This document shows positions 36,407-49,164 of a stretch of DNA of 64,000 bases, in pieces. How positions within the stretch are numbered: the stretch's first letter is position 1; every line of letters begins with the position of its first letter. Position numbers and translations under genes: made by a program. The stretch comes from Euryodendron excelsum (lineage: Eukaryota > Streptophyta > Magnoliopsida > Ericales > Pentaphylacaceae): assembly GCA_033060915.1 (NCBI GenBank), contig CM065377.1, positions 54,203,683-54,267,682 of the forward strand, in the 5' to 3' direction. The notes beneath the pieces are model-generated. The model saw only the letters and a list, made by a program, of their open reading frames with translations, was not told the DNA's origin and did no database searches.

Positions 36407-36416
36407 CATTTATAAG
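36407..36416 (-). promoter_or_regulatory. Putative TATA box of the reductase-like gene
   Basis: CTTATAAATG on the minus strand, about 110 bp before the ATG at 36297. The transcript leader between them contains an AGAGAGAGAG stretch. Confidence 0.5.
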
Positions 36417-36929
36417 CCCTTGTGTGAAGCATAATTAGCTGACTCAGTCATGCAGATCCATGGACTTTGACAAAGTTGGCCAATGATCTTACTTTCCGTG
36501 GGTGGATCTATAATGAGACGCATTGCAATTTGAATGAGGAAAATCTATTCTTTCATAAATTCTACACTGAAAATTGCACCACAATGTTATGTCAGTGACA
36601 TTTTAAAAAATGTGAGAATTTTATTTTTAAATGAAAAGTTTACAAACAGACACATTATTTTATATTAAAATTTTGTACAAAATTTTTTTTATGTATATTA
36701 TTACTTTTTGAATGATTGTATAGATGGTAATACTATACAAATAAAAAATTTATACATGATTTATTATCAGAATAATGTGAGTGAATGATAGTTATTTATT
36801 TTAAAACAAAACACCCATTATCATAGTTTTTAATTACAAAAATGTTACTATCACATCATTCTAATAGCATTTTCTGTATACATTTTATAGAAAAATATAA
36901 TTTTCCTTGATAGAATATATAAGATCATA

Positions 36930-37124
36930 ACCAACTGAGCTAGCTCAGTTGATCAGAACTCATGACCTCCCAAAAGGAGGTTAGGGGTTCGACTCTTACC
37001 AAGTGTAAGAGTTTCTCCAAAGCCTTTGACTTGGTAATTATCTGATTTATGTAGAACGAATGAGCTACACATCGAGGTGCATGCAAGTTAACCCCAACAC
37101 CTAGTTAGCATAAAACAAAAAACG
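36930..37124 (+). mobile_element. tRNA-derived SINE with perfect 15-bp TSD
   Basis: A 195-bp element with internal RNA polymerase III boxes: A-box TAGCTCAGTTG (36941-36951) and B-box GGTTCGACTCT (36986-36996). A tRNA-unrelated body follows, ending in ATAAAACAAAAAACG. It is flanked by identical copies of ATATATAAGATCATA at 36915-36929 and 37125-37139. The perfect duplication shows the exact ends and suggests a fairly recent insertion. It lies about 630 bp upstream of the reductase-like gene's ATG, in the opposite orientation. Confidence 0.88.
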
Positions 37125-37852
37125 ATATATAAGATCATATCGGCAGTTATACCCGAAAAGTAACCCTAAATTTTTTCCCCTCTATTCAAATCAATATTAA
37201 TAATAGCAGTCTTGTTCTACCTTGAGCCTTGCACACCTCCTCCTATTGTACTTTTTCATATTCTCATGAAATTTTGCTTTAGAAAAAAAAAACAGTATTA
37301 ATGGTTGTACATTCTCTACGAGTACTTACGGTGACTCCTCTAGAATAATATGAAGGTAATGTTTTTGAAATTATGAGTAAGAATGTTCGGATGTTTTCAG
37401 TTTGAATTGAAACGATGGTAAACAACCACATTAATTTGAAAAATCTGAACAAAAATTACGTTTTATATAGCATTACTCAAGTCAACCAAAGGGCTAACCT
37501 GCTAATGTAAGAATTTATTTCCTTCACTTTTGTTCCATCTTTAAATAGCAAACATTTTAGATCTTGATTCCAAGAGGTGTTACCTTCAGGACTAATATTT
37601 TGATTTGGTCGATGGACTAACTGATATTACTTTCATGTTTTTTTTTAACTGATATTGAGTTCTTCTTTGTTTATCTTCACTGCCTGAATTTTTTTTTAAT
37701 TTTTTATATGAAAATGTATAATATTTATTGTATAAAAGGGTAATATTTTACAATAAGAAAATTCATACAGAAAAATAATATGAAATTGAATGAGAGTTTT
37801 TCACTTTAAAACAAAATATCCATCTTGATTCTTGATGGCTTCTCGTTACAAA

Positions 37853-38035
37853 AAGAAAAATGTTATTCTTTCAAAAATTTTGTACAAAAATTTTTATTGA
37901 AAAAAATTGACAATAACATTTTTATAATTAAAAGCTCTCATTATGAGTGTTTTATTTCAATTTATAAAAATATTATTATTACATTATTATGGTAATATTT
38001 TTTGTTAAACGTTTTTTTAAAGAATATCATGCGTG
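37853..38035. mobile_element. AT-rich MITE-like element
   Basis: Begins AAAATGTTATTCTTTCAAAA and ends near TAAAGAATATCATGC, with an interior TTATTTCA...ATTATTACATTATTATGG. Related text occurs at about 36690-36905, 54170-54330 and 56032-56215, suggesting a family of short inverted-repeat elements. Boundaries are approximate. Confidence 0.4.
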
Positions 38036-39084
38036 AAGTAGTATTCGTTGGAACTTGGAACTCGTACATCTAATCACTAGCAGTTTGTGAGGTTGTTCTG
38101 ATAACTGAGGCTCAAATACATTTGACAGACAAACTCGGATCAAGGTGGATCCCCGCGGTTAACTCTAGATCTTGAAATGCTATAAATCAAATAGAATATT
38201 ATTTATACGTACAATTATTACTTTTCAAATTGGATATATAGATATAGAAGCAAACCCTTGCATACTACTGGTTGCTGTTGTCAAGAATGTCGGCATATAT
38301 TTGCAGAATGTTGATTGATCTCCTAGTTAAGTCTTAGGATTATAATTAAGGGGAGTCAGAATTTTTCTCGAGATTTCATGTTTACAAAACTCTAACGCTA
38401 TTCTCGGATCAAGTATTTGGTAAGGAAAAAAAAATATAAAATTATATTGTATATTTAGTTGTTAAAAAAAATAAAAGATAAAAGAAACATTAAAAAGAAA
38501 TAAATAAGAATTTGGAATCCCTATCTTCTTCTTTTTTTTCTTTCATTTTATTTATTTATTTTTTTCTCAATAAATGAGAATTCTAAATATAGCATAAGTA
38601 AAATAAAAAATAAAAAAAATCATAAAAAAGTCAAATGAAATGTGGATACTGGATAGCATGATTAAGGAATAGCAATTCTATTATATGTATATATATATAT
38701 ATTAAGATCAACTACCATTGACCAAGTCTTGCTTCATTCACATGTGGTTGGCTATAAAACTTTTCTTGCCACTTGCCAAAATGTGCAACCGTATTAGGAA
38801 AGGCAGCTGGATCAAGGCCACCCACCCCCCAACTTGAGCTACTTGACAAGACTTGCCATAGCCCCTAGGGAAGTCCACACAAGCAGACTGCCTTCCATTT
38901 TGAAACCATCTTCAAAGTACATCAACCCACCATTTCTCATCCACATGTAGGACAAACAAAGCATAAACCTATTGCTATCTGATCCTTCTGTGAATGTTCC
39001 AATTGGTCTAAAAGCTGACCTGTGAAATTTTTTTATTCTCTAACAGAGTATGCATCTTTCATTAAAATTATCCAATCTGATATG

Positions 39085-40366
39085 AAGCCATTAATGGCGC
39101 ATGAATCAATGATTGTTGAAGACTTAAAAGAAGGAAAAAAAGTATGAGTTTAAATTTGATTGATAGTGTAGAAGCAAGAATTATAATGCGTCATATATCT
39201 ATAAATCATACTTGTTTATATTGTATTTAAATTTTAAAAAATATATTTGATATTATAGAGTCTGACACTCTGTTTGTTTAAAAATATTTTACACTGTCAT
39301 TGTATTAAAACAAAACTTAAAAAATATTATTGCTTTCCAAGTAAATAATTTCCTTTAACCTGGGCTGCGGGAAATTCTATTGCCCATTATGTGGCAACAT
39401 ATCAAACTGCATTGGACCAGTGAGAAATCTTTATCTTTATCCTCTTAAACAAAAGGACGTACCCAAAGGAACAATGCTCTGGCGACTTTATAATAGGGTA
39501 GCCTTATCCCAACTTTTTTTGTGGAGAGACTCACTCCTGTGACATGATCTCAGGCCACAACGCTGGGTAGATCAGCACTTGCTTCGCGCCACATCACGAC
39601 CTCTAAAAATAAGAAAGAAAAAAAAAATAAAGGAAAGTCTAAGGGTGAGGTAGTATGATTTACTTAACATTTATTTTTATTAGATTTTGTATTGTAACAT
39701 TTCTTTTCTAAAAGTTTATTCATTTTATTATAAATTTAAATTGTTGGTGTAATAAAATAATACATGTTATAATTTAATAGAAATTATTTACTTAGAAGAA
39801 CAAAACTAATATTAAAAATTCACATATAGCGTGACAAATCAGGTCCTTAGCTGTTTAGGTGTTCATAGCCGCCTTACTAACCAATTTTAAGTGGTTGGTG
39901 CTATTGAATTTATTTTGGAGTTTAAATTGATAATGTAAATTTTTTTTTTACATAAGCGAGCAATCAAAATACAACATGTGTATTTTAGAATTTAAGTACA
40001 ATATAAAAAAGTAAGACTTATTAATACAAGTCGCATTTTGATACTATGCTTGTGTGAAAAAAATAGGCTATGGATTTTCTCTAATCTAAGTTGTAGGAGT
40101 TTCTACGTATATGTGACAACATACTATATGACCATATATTTATATGTTTATTTTTTGTTTGAATATCTTTTAGAAATATAGTAATCTCATGAATGGTTCC
40201 TAAGATATAGAAAGAATTTAAAGAGATAAATAACACAGTTTTAATGCATGACAGCTTGGTGTATTGTCATATACACAGGGCAGGAGGCTAGGAATTCCTC
40301 CAACATAGGATTAGTTATTCTTCTTCTTCTTCCCTTTCTCCTTTGACCAAGATACAGCCTGTATAA
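39085..40366. repeat. Segmental direct duplication, copy 1
   Basis: From AAGCCATTAATGGCGCATGA to CTTTGACCAAGATACAGCCTG it matches 58518-59998 in the same order, with many substitutions and indels. Shared landmarks include ACAATATAAA(A/G)AGTAAGACTTAT and TCTCCTTTGACCAAGATACAGC. The copies are about 19.4 kb apart with the MULE between them. Non-coding. Confidence 0.75.
39449..39600 (-). mobile_element. Au-like SINE (degenerate), copy in duplication 1
   Basis: On the minus strand: CCTGAGATCATGTCACAGGA, then GAGTCTCTCCACAAAAAAAG, TTGGGATAAGGCTACCC and TTTGGGTACGTCCTTTT. This resembles the body and 3' part of Au-type plant SINEs (family known from memory). The same insertion sits in the second duplicate, so it predates the duplication. 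Confidence 0.5.
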
Positions 40367-41558
40367 AAAGAAAATTATAAAATGTTCAAACTTTGGCATA
40401 CGCTCTCAATGCGGGTCGGATCACCCTAATTACACTTCCGTTGAAGTGCTTGGGATAGAGTTAGAATACAATTTGAGTCACTCTACCACTTGTCACATGT
40501 CTAGTACTTAACAATGGAACACTTCACTTGACCAGAGAAAATCGTAAATTGTTCAAACTTCCGGATAATTGCTTTCTTAATATAACCCGACGACAAGTTT
40601 CATTTTCATGATACAAGATCGAAAGTGATCACTAACAAGTACCGGTGAAGCTATTCTGGCCGCCCTTTTTTGTTTTTATTTTACAACAGACAAACAAGCT
40701 TTTGTATGTAATCCAGGAAAGAATTGCATAGAAGATGATCACTTAATTGGACCAAGATGATCACTTAATTGAACCTAGTCCTATTGCAAAGATTTCACCC
40801 AATAAGTTGTTTTCTTATTATGCCATGTCCATACAATTTTAAGCTTTTCGGTTTGCCAATGCCGTCTGCTATGTGTGATGCCCTGTTGTCAGCAAGAAGA
40901 ATTAAAACTAAGTTAAATCTGATATTTATAATTAGGGAATGATTACGGTCGTAATTGAAATAATGGAAATTACAAAATCAACCATGATAATTATCAACGA
41001 GCGTTGATAATTTTAAAAAAGAAAAAAAAATGTTGTCACTGTACTACCTGATAATTTTTATTCTTTTGAATTGTGGATATTTATTTTTTGAAATATTGGT
41101 TGGTTTCTAAAATTGGTCTGTTACAGTCACCTTGTGTTACCTCTTTCTGTCATCATTTCATATATGCTACTGCCATCTTATGCTATCTGTTTGTAAATTA
41201 GTACGATAAATTTATGGAATTTGTTATATTGGTGATATTTTGCAGAAAACTATTTGTAATACGTCTAAAATATGAAAACTTGTCAATGGAGATTGTAAAA
41301 GTACATAGATTCATATATATATATATATATATATTTTTTGGACCAAAATCATTAGCATTAAGGCTTCGTTTGTTTTGACATAAAATGTTTTTCGTAAAAT
41401 ATTTTATGCATTTTTGGATGTTTGGATGCATATAATATTAGGTAAATTATTCTACACAGAAAATATTGTACACCACCTAGTTAAAAACAACTTACGGATC
41501 TAATATTGTAAGTTAATTTCCAAATCTGGTCACAAGTGACACTTGACCGCACAGTCTC

Positions 41559-42106
41559 TAGGGATGGCAGTGGATCGGGGGAGGTGGAGAGCTGATTGAA
41601 CCTCCCCATTTAAGGAGAGTATGAAAGATTCAAAACGAGAATAGAGGTGAGCATGAACTTAGGTTTTCTTTTGCCCCGCTTTAGCTCTTGCTCCCGCCCT
41701 ACCCGTTAAGAAGTAGGAATATGCTTATATCTTTATATGAAAAATTGCCTCTTGAATATTTTAACTTGTAATTTGAGGTCTGAGTTTTTAATTTTGTTGT
41801 TAGTTTCTTTAGTTAAATATTAAATCAATTCATGTTGAAGGTGTTATAAGGGGGATAAGAGTTTTTGAAATAAAAACTTTTTGGTTAGATGATTAATTTG
41901 GGAATAAGAGTTTTAAAATGAGTTTGGCGGAAACAAGTGTGGACGTAGAGATGGACAAAAGTTTATATCTGTGGAGCGGGAATGGACATTCAATAAAAAA
42001 TTCCCATACAAGTATAAAGGAAGGAATGAAAGTATATTTTATAGGTAGAGATGTAAATGGAAGTGTCATTCTCCTGCCCCATCTCGTCTGGTCGATTGCC
42101 ATCCTA
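41559..42106. mobile_element. hAT-type MITE with 8-bp TSD
   Basis: A 548-bp element with ends TAGGGATGGCAGTGG and, inverted, CGATTGCCATCCTA. It is flanked by ACAGTCTC (41551-41558) and ACAGTCCC (42107-42114), matching at seven of eight bases, the length expected for hAT transposition. An open frame starting at 41918 runs through its right end and is not a gene. Confidence 0.78.
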
Positions 42107-43493
42107 ACAGTCCCTCAAACTCACTTGAAACAGGTTCTTCCTCCTCCATCTTCGCACGACACGTTAAATCCTCCAACGACCGTTATTATTCCTCCTTTTC
42201 GGCCTCCACTCATTAGCATCAACGACTACTCTGTATCACCATTTCTGTGTCTCAATCTAGTAATTGATGAGAATAAAACTAGGAAGAAGATTGAATATGA
42301 AACTAAGAATTTTCTTGATAAAATTGCACAGAGCGAATGCCCAAGGCCTTCCCTTTTATAGTACAAACTCTTCAAGCGCAAGGAAGAAACCGCTAAACGG
42401 TTTTAACAAACTAATCAACAACTATTTAACAAACTAACCAACTTGTTCAACCAATTAACTACCCTTAACCCTCAGCTAATGTCAACTACTAATATCATGA
42501 CACGTAAGCATATTAATCCGACTCAAAATATCAGATTCTGCAGAACGTAACAGTAATCGATTCCGCAAATGTTCCTTCATCGATGGCAACCATGCATGGA
42601 CTTCTTCAACCATTTCCCCCATCAGCATCACCGATTTTCATCAACTTTCTGGATTTAGAGGTGGTGATTTTTTACTCCAATTTTATTGATATAAGGAGTG
42701 TTTGAATGGATTAAACTTCTCATCTGTATTTTATTTTGGGTTGGAATCATATTCTTATCTTCTCTGATTTTATTTCGATTGAATGACGGTAATATGAGTC
42801 ATCGTTTTCCCTTGTCAGTCAACTGTTTGATAAAATGCTTGAACGGGAGAAATTATAGTTGTCAACTTGTTTGTACAGGTTTTTGAGTTTCTTTGAGCTT
42901 TAAGCATCCAATCCAAGAGAATTTTGAATGAAAATCAAGTAGTGTTGATCTCCAGAATTCGTTCTTCAATTGTGTTTGAGTCATTTCAATTGGTGTTGCT
43001 TTAACTAGCATTGCTATGTACTTAGATGGTTAAGCTTGTCAAAAAATGTCACAGAAATTTTTTTCAGTACTTCAGCCAAACACAGGAAAATTAAAATGAT
43101 AACATAATTTTTATGTAAAAGCTTTTACATAAAAATTATTTTCCAAAGTAAAATATTTTACGTCCAAATAAACAGAGCCATCAACAAGAATTTTATGCAT
43201 CACTACTCCTGGCTAGAATTAAATGTAAGTTGTCAAAGGTCTCATAAAAGTGCCTACCTTGGAAACATATAAGCAGCTTGCCAGGTTAGAGCCACTGTTT
43301 ATCCTTCCCTTCATTATAAATTCCTCCATTACCTCTGGAACCAGGGTGATGAGACCGGCAGTAATTAACTAAACTCTTCATAATTATCATGATATATATA
43401 TTTCAGATAACGATCTGAATTGTTCAAGTTGAAGCGAACAAACAGTAGAATTAAAGATAATCATCCTCTATTTTCAACATGGACAATGTCAAC
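42107..43493. other. Intergenic DNA between two MITEs
   Basis: Mixed-composition DNA with no recognisable gene. Positions 42115-42360 are open in one frame, but this is only the tail of the frame entering from the MITE. Positions 43080-43160 contain an inverted ATTTTTATGTAAAAGCTTTTACATAAAAAT palindrome-like pair within AT-rich sequence. Confidence 0.4.
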
Positions 43494-43648
43494 CAATGTT
43501 TTAAAAATCGAATGGGATCAAACGGTTCAATCGATAAAATTAAGAACCGGTCCAAATAACTATCCGAATTATCACTAAAACTGTTCAGACAATAAAACTA
43601 GAAAGAACCGGTCAGCTCAACGGTTAAATTGTAAAACCAGATATAAAA

Positions 43649-43760
43649 GGGTTTTTTCCCAAAATAAATAAATTAAAAAACTTATTTCCCAAAATAATCA
43701 AAGCCAAAAGGTTATTCCCTAAATAATGTAAAACGCAACTCTAAATTGCGTTTTGTATAA
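43649..43760 (+). repeat. MULE left terminal inverted repeat
   Basis: Runs from GGGTTTTTTCCC through AATAATCAAAGCCAAAAGG to the first AAAACGCA...TGCGTTTT hairpin. It matches the inverse of 53841-53952 along its whole length, with scattered substitutions and small indels. Confidence 0.88.
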
Positions 43761-43988
43761 AGGTGTATAATTTCTGACAAAAACGCAACTTGATACTGCG
43801 TTTAATCAGAGATTCCTGACGAAATGTATTGACTGCTGACAAAACGCAGATTGTGAGTGCGTTTTGTTAGAAAACGCAACTTAATAGTGCGTTTAGTTAG
43901 AGATTCCTGATCAAGCTGACAAAAAGCAGATTGTTAATGCGTTTTCTGACAAAACGCAAGTTTAGTGAGTTTTGTCAGGTGCGTTTTT
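43730..43988 (+). repeat. Subterminal AAAACGCA/TGCGTTTT hairpin array, left
   Basis: About eleven copies of AACGCA or its inverse TGCGTT, mostly paired to make short hairpins, several extended to CTGACAAAACGCA...TGCGTTTTGTCAG. Clustered subterminal motifs of this sort are typical binding sites for DNA transposases; that role is inferred. Confidence 0.75.
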
Positions 43989-44008
43989 ATTATTCACCAA
44001 CCCCGGGG

Positions 44009-44171
44009 CCCCCCCCCCCCCCCCCTCTTCATTCTTTTTTCTTTTTTTGTGTGAAATCTGCCCGCCCCTCTCCCCTGGCCCCCCCTCCCCCCTTCCTTTT
44101 TCATTCCCCTTTTTTATTGAAATCTGCCCGCCCCCCTTTTTACTCCCCCCCCCCCCCCCCCCCCCCCCCCC
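44009..44171 (+). repeat. Poly-C tracts in the MULE left subterminal region
   Basis: C runs at 44009-44025 and 44145-44171 within pyrimidine-rich DNA. The G-rich complement could form quadruplexes. Homopolymer length in such runs is unreliable in assemblies. Confidence 0.85.
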
Positions 44172-45179
44172 ACCACACATTCCTTACTCTCCAGCGCCTC
44201 CTCTCCCCATTCCCTCTGTTCTCTCTGTCCATTTTCTTTGTTTCTCATTTTAATCGGCTCTCTCTTTTTCTCTTTCTCTCTTTGCGAATTACTCTTTTGG
44301 CCAACTCTCTTCTCTACTTTCTTAGCCCTTTTTTTGGATTATAAGGTAACGAGATTTAATGTTAAATAGATATATATATATATTTTATAATACATTTGAT
44401 AGATTACTAACTGTGTATTATTTTATTTGCAGTCATATTTGCTGTTTTGCGACTTCGAGAAAGGATTTCGTTGTTTTGCAGATTGAACAAGTTAGTCAAT
44501 TTCATTAGTAAAATATTTTATTTATTTATGTTGGTAAGGTAGTTATTATTTGTGTCGTGATTAGCGTGATGTGTTTATGGTGTTGATTCTTTTAAGCTTA
44601 AATTTAAAATTTAATTAGTCTCTATTGTTTGTATATTTGATTTTGTGAAGTCTTAAGACTTTTATCAAGTTCTTAGCCTCTACTGTTAGTAATTATTTGA
44701 GTAAAAATAATATTGAGTTAAATTCAGGTTTCAAATAGTCTCTGCTTTTTTTTTTAAAATTTTTTCTAGTTAATAAGTTTTTGATAAAAGAAAATAATTA
44801 ATAAATACATATCAACTTGATAATATCAAATACTTGGTGATGTCATCATTAAGATTAATGATGTATTGGTTGAATTGTATTGGGAAATGTCAGCCACCCA
44901 AATCGGCAAGTTGTAATTTACCAAAATATTGTTGTATTGAAATTTTGTGACAGACGACCATAATTCAGCATTAAATTTGGTAGATTCACTATAAAATAAA
45001 AAATAAAAAAATCTTACGACAATTTAATTAATTTTGGTAACTCTATATTTTTAAATTTAACTATGAAATTTGAGAGGATCTTTACCTTGTGTTTAGATCA
45101 AGTATTTGGTGGTAGAAAAGAAATTGAAAAAAAAGAAGATTTTTATTCTCTTTTTCTCACCCAATGTGTTAGTAATTAT

Positions 45180-46230
45180 TTCAGTAAAAATAATATTGAG
45201 TAAAATAATTAAATTTAAAATTTTTTTAGTGATTAGTAATAAAATATTATAATATCAAAGTTATTGTAAGATTTTAGTAAAATAATTAAAATAAAAAATG
45301 TGTCAAATTTTAGTAATAATATATTATGCGTTAGTGTAATAAAATATTATAATATCAAAGTTATTGTAAGATTTTAGTAAAATAATTAAAAAATAAAAAA
45401 TGTGTCAAATTTTAGTAATAATATATTATGTGTTAGTAATTAGTAATAAAATATTATAATATCCAAATTAAATTTAAAAATGTGTTGAAAACTAGTAAAA
45501 AAAAAATATTATAATATAAAATTTGTTGTAAAATTTTAGTAAAATAATTAAATTTAAAAATGTGTTAGTAATTAGTAATAAAATATTATAATATGAAATT
45601 GTTGATAAGATAGTTATTGGTAAGATATTTATTTAATTTATTAATGTTGGTAAGATAATTTTATTTAAATGTATAAAATCGAAATTGAAAAAAAAATAAA
45701 TAAATTGTTGGTAAGATAGTTATTGGTAAGATATTTATTTTAGTTATTGACGTTGGTAAGATAGTTTTATTTAAATGTATAAAATCGAAATTACTGTAAG
45801 AGTTTAGTCAAAATAATAATGAGTTAAATAATTAAATTTTAAAAATTTGTTAGTAATTAATAATAAAAATGTGTTAGTAATTATTTGAGTAAAAATAATA
45901 TTGAGTAAAATAATTAAATTTAAAAATGTGTTAGTAATTAGTAATAAAATATGATAATATCAAATTTGTTGTAAGATAGTTATTGGTAAGATATTTATTT
46001 AATTTATTGATGTTGGTAAGATAGTTTTATTTAAATGTATAAAATTGAAATTGTTGGAAGAGTTTAGTAAAAATAATAATGAGTTAAATAATTAAATTTA
46101 AAAATGTGTTAGTAATTATTTGAGTAAAAATAATATTGAGTAAACTAATTAAATTTAAAAATGTGTTAGTAATTAGTAAAAAAATATTATAATATCAAAA
46201 TTAAAAGTAGTAATGAGCAAAAATAATTAT
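45180..46230 (+). repeat. AT-rich tandem repeats, left side of MULE
   Basis: Repeated units of the type AAATTTAAAAATGTGTTAGT followed by AATTAGTAATAAAATATTAT, and a second unit TTGGTAAGATAGTTTTATTT followed by AAATGTATAAAATCGAAATT. The inverse of the same units occurs at about 53100-53420, so the inverted structure of the element extends far inside its formal ends. Confidence 0.8.
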
Positions 46231-46315
46231 TAATCAGTTTAAGTAAATGTATGATATTTTTCCTTCAAGTAAATGTATGACATGTTTGTGCGATTATATA
46301 AAAATAGGTGCAATA

Positions 46316-49164
46316 ATGGATGAAACAATGGCCATGATGTATTGGGGTGGAGAAATAATAAAAGATCGAGATGAAGGGATTATATATAGCATCAAATGCC
46401 GGGCATGTCACAGTATACCGTTGCAATTGAAAATGTTCGAACTAGAAACAATGATAATGTCTATGATTGGCAAGGATGGACAACATATAAGGCTTAAAAT
46501 AATATGCAGATTTTCATATAGTAATGAAGGGGGGTTAATCAAATACAAGAAAGTTCTGATCAAAGATGACCGCACATTGGAAATTGCCTTACGACTACCA
46601 CATAAAAAGCTATGGATGGAATGCATCGAGCTATACATCGAAGTAGAGGATGCAGTAGTAAATATGAACCCTACAGTGGATCAAATGTGGAGTGAAATTC
46701 AGGGGTATGGAAGGATATTATCAGATGAGGGAGATACGTCAACAACATGGAATTTCTCAACGATGTTGACATTGGGGCAGGACACTGTTTGTCATAGTGT
46801 GCCATATTCAGAACAACTGGACCAATATGGTAACATGATTCATTTTCAAAGCACACAGCAAAGTGGTTACCATGGTTCATTCGTTGATTGTGGCATTGGG
46901 CCTAGTAGTATGTCACAACATCAGCCTATCATTGACACCGCTGGTCCTTCAAAAGGGCCTTCGATGAGACATACTCAAGGGAGGGATCCAGTGCAACATA
47001 TGGTTCAATCAGGGCACCAATCTATTTCCATACAAATTGATTTGAATGTAAGGTCTCTGGATACACAGTCTGAAACATCAGATGAACATATAGATGTTGC
47101 TCTAATGACGATGTTCAACAACAACAAGAGATCCCAGTTCCATATTTCACCACATTGCTGGAGGGATATGATGCACCTGTACCTGGCAGGGATCAATTTT
47201 GTCGTGGCCCCGTATGGGATATGCAGAATCCCAATTTTCAAACAGGGATGTTGTTCAATGATAAGGCAGTTATGAAAAATGCATGCACAACATATCACTT
47301 GCACAATAACAAGGAGTATTCGATTGTTGAATCAACTACGAAACTGTTTAAAGCAAAGTGTGCACATGACTGCCCTTGGATGCTTTGTGCGTCCACCAAA
47401 AGACATGGAATGTGGGAAGTTACGCAATACAATGAGCCTCATAGTTGTTTGTACGGGATGCCAAATATGGGTCATCGTAACCTAGATGCAAACTTCATTG
47501 CAGATGTTATCATGGGACAAGTAGCGGTGAGTTTAACTTTGATTCAGACATTATCACAATAACTTATTACTTTGTCATATAAGAAATTCACGAAATGTAC
47601 TAAAATTATGTTATTTTTCTACAGAAAGATCCTGATTGGAAGATTAAGTCCATAATGGAAGATGTGAAAACACATTACCACCACTCTGTGTCATACAAAA
47701 AAGCATGGATGGCAAGAACAAAAGCCATAGAAATGGTATTTGGCAATTGGAAACAGTCGTTTGCAAAACTTCCCAGATATTTGTTGGCATTGCAGTCAAG
47801 AAACCCTGGAACAATCCAAATTTTAGAGTCTTTCAATCAGGATGTCCGTGACATGGTCATGTTTGATCGAGTATTTTGGGCATTCGGCCCATGTATTAAT
47901 GGTTTCAAGCACAGTCTGCTGGTTATATTGGTTGATGGCACCCACCTTTATGGAAAATATAAGGGTGTCATGCTTATCGCTATGGGGGTCACTGCCAGGG
48001 GTAGAAATTATCCCTTAGCATTTTCCGTTGTTGAGGTTGAGGACACACGTAATTGGTCGTGGTTTATCAACTTGATGAGACACGTCGTTATCCCTGGTAG
48101 GGAACGTGTCACCATACTATCGGACCGTCACGGGGGCCTACTAAATGCTATTGATCGAATATGGGAACATCCAAGCGATAATCAACCCCCTGGTTTTCAT
48201 AGGTATTGCCTTCGACACTTTCACAGTAACTACCACAAGAACTACAATATGATAAGAATCAAGGATTTGGTGTGGGCTGCTAGCACAGCTCATCAATTGC
48301 GAAAGTTCAACACTATAATGGAAAGAATTAAGAAGAGATGTGAACCTTGTTATAATGAACTAATGGGGGAAGATATTACTAAGTGGACACTTACTCACGA
48401 TGGCGGCTTTCGTTGGGGGATCACATCAACTAACAACTCTAAGAGCTACAATAGTGCGATAGTAGGCGCATGTAACTTGCCCATCACTGCATCTGTGCAG
48501 GTCACTTACTACCGTTTTGTTGAGAGTTTTGTTAGACGACGTGGTGAGATACAATGTGACGTGAGGAATGACCATGTATACCCATTAGAAGTGCGCGAAA
48601 TATTTCAGAAGTGGAGCAAAAAAGCAGCCGATCATACTGTCACAGTTTGTAATTGGTAATATATGTTTATACCGTCATCATCATTAAATTGTTATTTTAA
48701 TGGCGTTCAACTGAATGTATGACAAAATAAATCTTGTTGTGCAGGGACACTGTGTCTGTCAATGTGTTGACTGGCAGGAGGGGGACTAAAGATGGTCATT
48801 TACATGCCATGCAACTTATCCCGCCCAGCTATACATGCGAAAGTGGGTTATATATCACCTCCCTTGCTCTCACATGCTTGCTGCTGCTGCAGCTGCTAGA
48901 AAGCAACCCTGGTTTTTATTTGACCCCTACTACACTATGGAAGCGTATGCCAGTGTGTACGGGATTCCGTTTGCACCCATGTTAATGGAGGATTACTGGC
49001 CTCCTTATGAAGGGCCTACTGTCCTCCTAAATCCTTTTCGGAAACGTGTAGCCCGAAAAGGCCGTCCACAACATAGTAGAATTCGTAACGAAATGGACGA
49101 ATCAAGGCAAAAACAAACGTTCAAGTATAGTTTTTGCAACGAGCCTGGTTATAACAGACGTTGA
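46316..49164 (+). pseudogene. MULE (MuDR-type) transposase, frameshifted
   Basis: The N-terminal part starts MDETMAMMYWGGEI (an in-frame Met also lies at 46247). A frame change at about 47107-47130 leads into LLEGYDAPVPGRDQF and then the zinc-binding DNA-binding region (KCAHDCPWMLCAS...PHSC). Introns are at 47527-47624 and 48656-48744. The catalytic domain contains LVDGTHLYGKYKG and ILSDRHGG, two Asp-bearing motifs of the MULE DDE domain, and HRYCLRHFHSNYHKNY, the characteristic Cys/His insertion. The C-terminal SWIM finger (KWVIYHLPCSHMLAA) is entered through a second frameshift near 48840, and its first Cys pair is damaged. The third catalytic acid was not assigned. The protein would cut and join the element's ends. 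Confidence 0.85.

Larger units (their letters stand above)
36417..41550. other. Intergenic, repeat-rich region
   Basis: No gene seen. It contains MITE-like stretches (about 36690-36905 and 37853-38035), the SINE at 36930-37124, and one copy of a segmental duplication (39085-40366) with an Au-like SINE inside. (AT)n runs lie at about 38687-38701 and 41315-41335. Confidence 0.5.

Noticed and set aside
36930..37000. Possible tRNA gene
   Set aside because: A- and B-boxes are present, but the cloverleaf does not close and the unit is bounded by a 15-bp target duplication, so it is a SINE head.
41918..42361. 147-codon open frame
   Set aside because: Starts inside a hAT-type MITE and crosses its end and target duplication. 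No domain.
43931..44344. Proline-rich 137-codon frame
   Set aside because: Created by poly-C tracts in the MULE subterminal region; not a real protein.
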